Below, piece after piece: positions 4,673 to 5,603 of a stretch of 5,603 nt of DNA. The DNA is from Sedimenticola sp. (lineage in GTDB: Bacteria; Pseudomonadota; Gammaproteobacteria; Chromatiales; Chromatiaceae), in the NCBI GenBank assembly GCA_030590525.1, contig JAUUYI010000164.1:1-5603 (forward strand). Reading direction: 5' to 3'. A program made the translations under genes and the position numbers. Position 1 is the stretch's first letter; each line of letters opens with the position of its first letter. The notes under the pieces were generated by a model. It worked only from the letters and a program-made list of their open reading frames with translations, searched no databases and had not been told where the DNA came from.

Positions 4673-5603
4673 ATGGCCTGGAATGAACCGGGTGGTGACA
4701 ATAAAGACCCTTGGAATGGTAAGGGTAGAGATCAGGGACCGCCTGATCTGGACGAAGTCGTAAAGAAGATGCAGGAGAAGCTGGGTGGCCTGTTTGGCGG
4801 CAGCGGCGGCAGTGGCAGTGGCAGTAAGGGTAACGGTGGAGACTCCGGAAGCCCGCTGTCGGGCCCTGGAGCAGGCAATCTGAAAAGGGTGGGTATCATC
4901 CTCCTGGTTGTCGTGCTGGTACTGCTCGGGATCAAGAGTTTCTACACGGTCGAGCCGGCGGAACGGGGCGTGGTGCTCCGTTTCGGTGCCTACAATGAAG
5001 TGACCCAGCCAGGTCCGCACTTTTTGGTGCCGCTGATCGACGAAGTGGTGAAGGTCAACGTGGACCAGATATCTTCTTTCCGGAACAAGGCGACGATGCT
5101 GACCCGGGACGAGAACATCGTGGACGTAGAGTTGACGGTGCAGTCGAAGATCCAGGATGCGGCAGACTACCTGTTCCAGGACCAGGACCCGGAGAAGACG
5201 CTGCGCGATGTCACGGAAACGGCGGTACGCGAGACCATCGGTAAGAGCGATCTGGATTTCATCCTTACCGAGGGTCGCAGTTCCATCGCCAATGACATCA
5301 TGCAAAGGGCCCAGGAACTGGTCAACGCCTACCGCAGTGGGTTGCTGATAACCAGTGTGAACATGCAGCCGGCCAAGCCACCGGAACAGGTGAAAGCGGC
5401 GTTCGACGATGCGATCAAGGCACGTGAGGACAAGGCGCGTCAGGAGAATCAGGCCGAGGCCTATGCCAACGAGGTGGTGCCCCGGGCACGGGGTGGCGCT
5501 GCACGCCAGGTGGAAGCAGCCAAGGCCTACCGGGACAAGGTGATTGCAGAGGCAGAGGGTGAGACATCACGCTTTCTGGCGGTACTGACGGAATATGAGA
5601 AGG
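4673..5603 (+). CDS. hflK: FtsH protease modulator HflK (3' end outside window)
   Basis: HflK pairs with HflC in a large inner-membrane SPFH complex that encloses the FtsH protease and limits its action on membrane proteins. The 310 visible codons begin MAWNEPGG and carry the Trp-rich cytoplasmic segment, the RDQGPPDLDEV motif (19-29) and a Gly/Ser linker at 42-51. One transmembrane helix follows at about 73-87, flanked by Lys-Arg. The periplasmic SPFH (band 7) domain then runs from ERGVVLRFG (97-105) through GPHFLVPLIDEV and TEGR (199-202) to AAFDDAI (242-248). The start of the long coiled coil (NEVVPRARGGAARQVEAAKAY) comes last. About 80-110 residues are probably missing beyond the edge. 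ATG 4673 is supported by GGAG at 4662-4665, 7 bases upstream, and by the family N-terminus. It lies 112 bases after hflX; hflC is expected next by family convention. Confidence 0.97.
   Translation, partial: MAWNEPGGDNKDPWNGKGRDQGPPDLDEVVKKMQEKLGGLFGGSGGSGSGSKGNGGDSGSPLSGPGAGNLKRVGIILLVVVLVLLGIKSFYTVEPAERGVVLRFGAYNEVTQPGPHFLVPLIDEVVKVNVDQISSFRNKATMLTRDENIVDVELTVQSKIQDAADYLFQDQDPEKTLRDVTETAVRETIGKSDLDFILTEGRSSIANDIMQRAQELVNAYRSGLLITSVNMQPAKPPEQVKAAFDDAIKAREDKARQENQAEAYANEVVPRARGGAARQVEAAKAYRDKVIAEAEGETSRFLAVLTEYEK
4796..4825 (+). repeat. Gly-Ser codon repeat in hflK linker
   Basis: Ten codons, GGC alternating with AGC or AGT, encode GGSGGSGSGS in the linker before the transmembrane helix. The last six are three GGC-AGT units in a row. 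E. coli HflK also has a Gly/Ser-rich stretch here. The near-perfect triplet pairs could vary in length by slippage without breaking the frame. Confidence 0.7.

Noticed and set aside
4653..4673. Six-codon mini-ORF (MKTGVL) whose stop overlaps the hflK ATG by one base
   Set aside because: It has no SD of its own, and hflK has a normal GGAG 7 bases upstream, so no coupling is needed.
4670..5305. A 211-codon minus-strand open frame opposite hflK
   Set aside because: It is antisense to a clear HflK and its product has His/Val/Asp-rich shadow composition. No SD or domain supports it.
1..5603. CRISPR array, tRNA, rRNA or riboswitch
   Set aside because: No regularly spaced direct repeats, no cloverleaf with a T-loop core and no conserved rRNA or aptamer sequence were seen on either strand. 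The two REP hairpins are only a pair.

Overview
The window reads as a chromosomal segment of a gammaproteobacterium. The evidence is the conserved order miaA-hfq-hflX-hflK and proteins that follow the Escherichia coli type closely in length and motifs. Codon use is G+C-leaning. The genus cannot be fixed from the sequence; an environmental, possibly sulfur-oxidising or Chromatiales-like lineage is only a guess. All genes lie on the + strand.

Bases 1-487 hold no intact gene. They contain two REP-like hairpins spaced exactly 50 bases apart. A broken N-terminus of a REP-associated tyrosine transposase (RAYT) starts 25 bases after the second hairpin and is frameshifted. Then comes about 200 bases in which little can be seen, and a possible extended -10 promoter. 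A complete class I fructose-bisphosphate aldolase (fbaB) fills 488-1540. The 160-base gap before miaA carries a possible 51-codon small ORF with a perfect Shine-Dalgarno sequence and a good sigma70-type promoter only a few bases from the miaA start.

miaA (tRNA i6A37 synthesis) is followed by a 136-bp MITE-like element with 19-bp inverted ends and 11-12 bp flanking direct repeats, which contains a second, inner palindrome. Then come hfq (sRNA chaperone), hflX (ribosome-splitting GTPase) and the first 310 codons of hflK (membrane regulator of FtsH). hflX lacks a well-placed ribosome binding site. It is preceded by an Arg-rich 16-codon mini-ORF that has one and ends inside the hflX start region.

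Together miaA, hfq, hflX and hflK form the classical stress and RNA-quality cluster: tRNA modification, sRNA-mRNA pairing, rescue of stalled ribosomes and membrane proteolysis control. In E. coli mutL precedes miaA; here the neighbour is a gluconeogenic-type aldolase. No new multi-gene defence or metabolic system is visible. The less ordinary content is in the intergenic regions: the REP/RAYT relic, the MITE-like element, and two small ORFs that overlap the starts of SD-poor genes.
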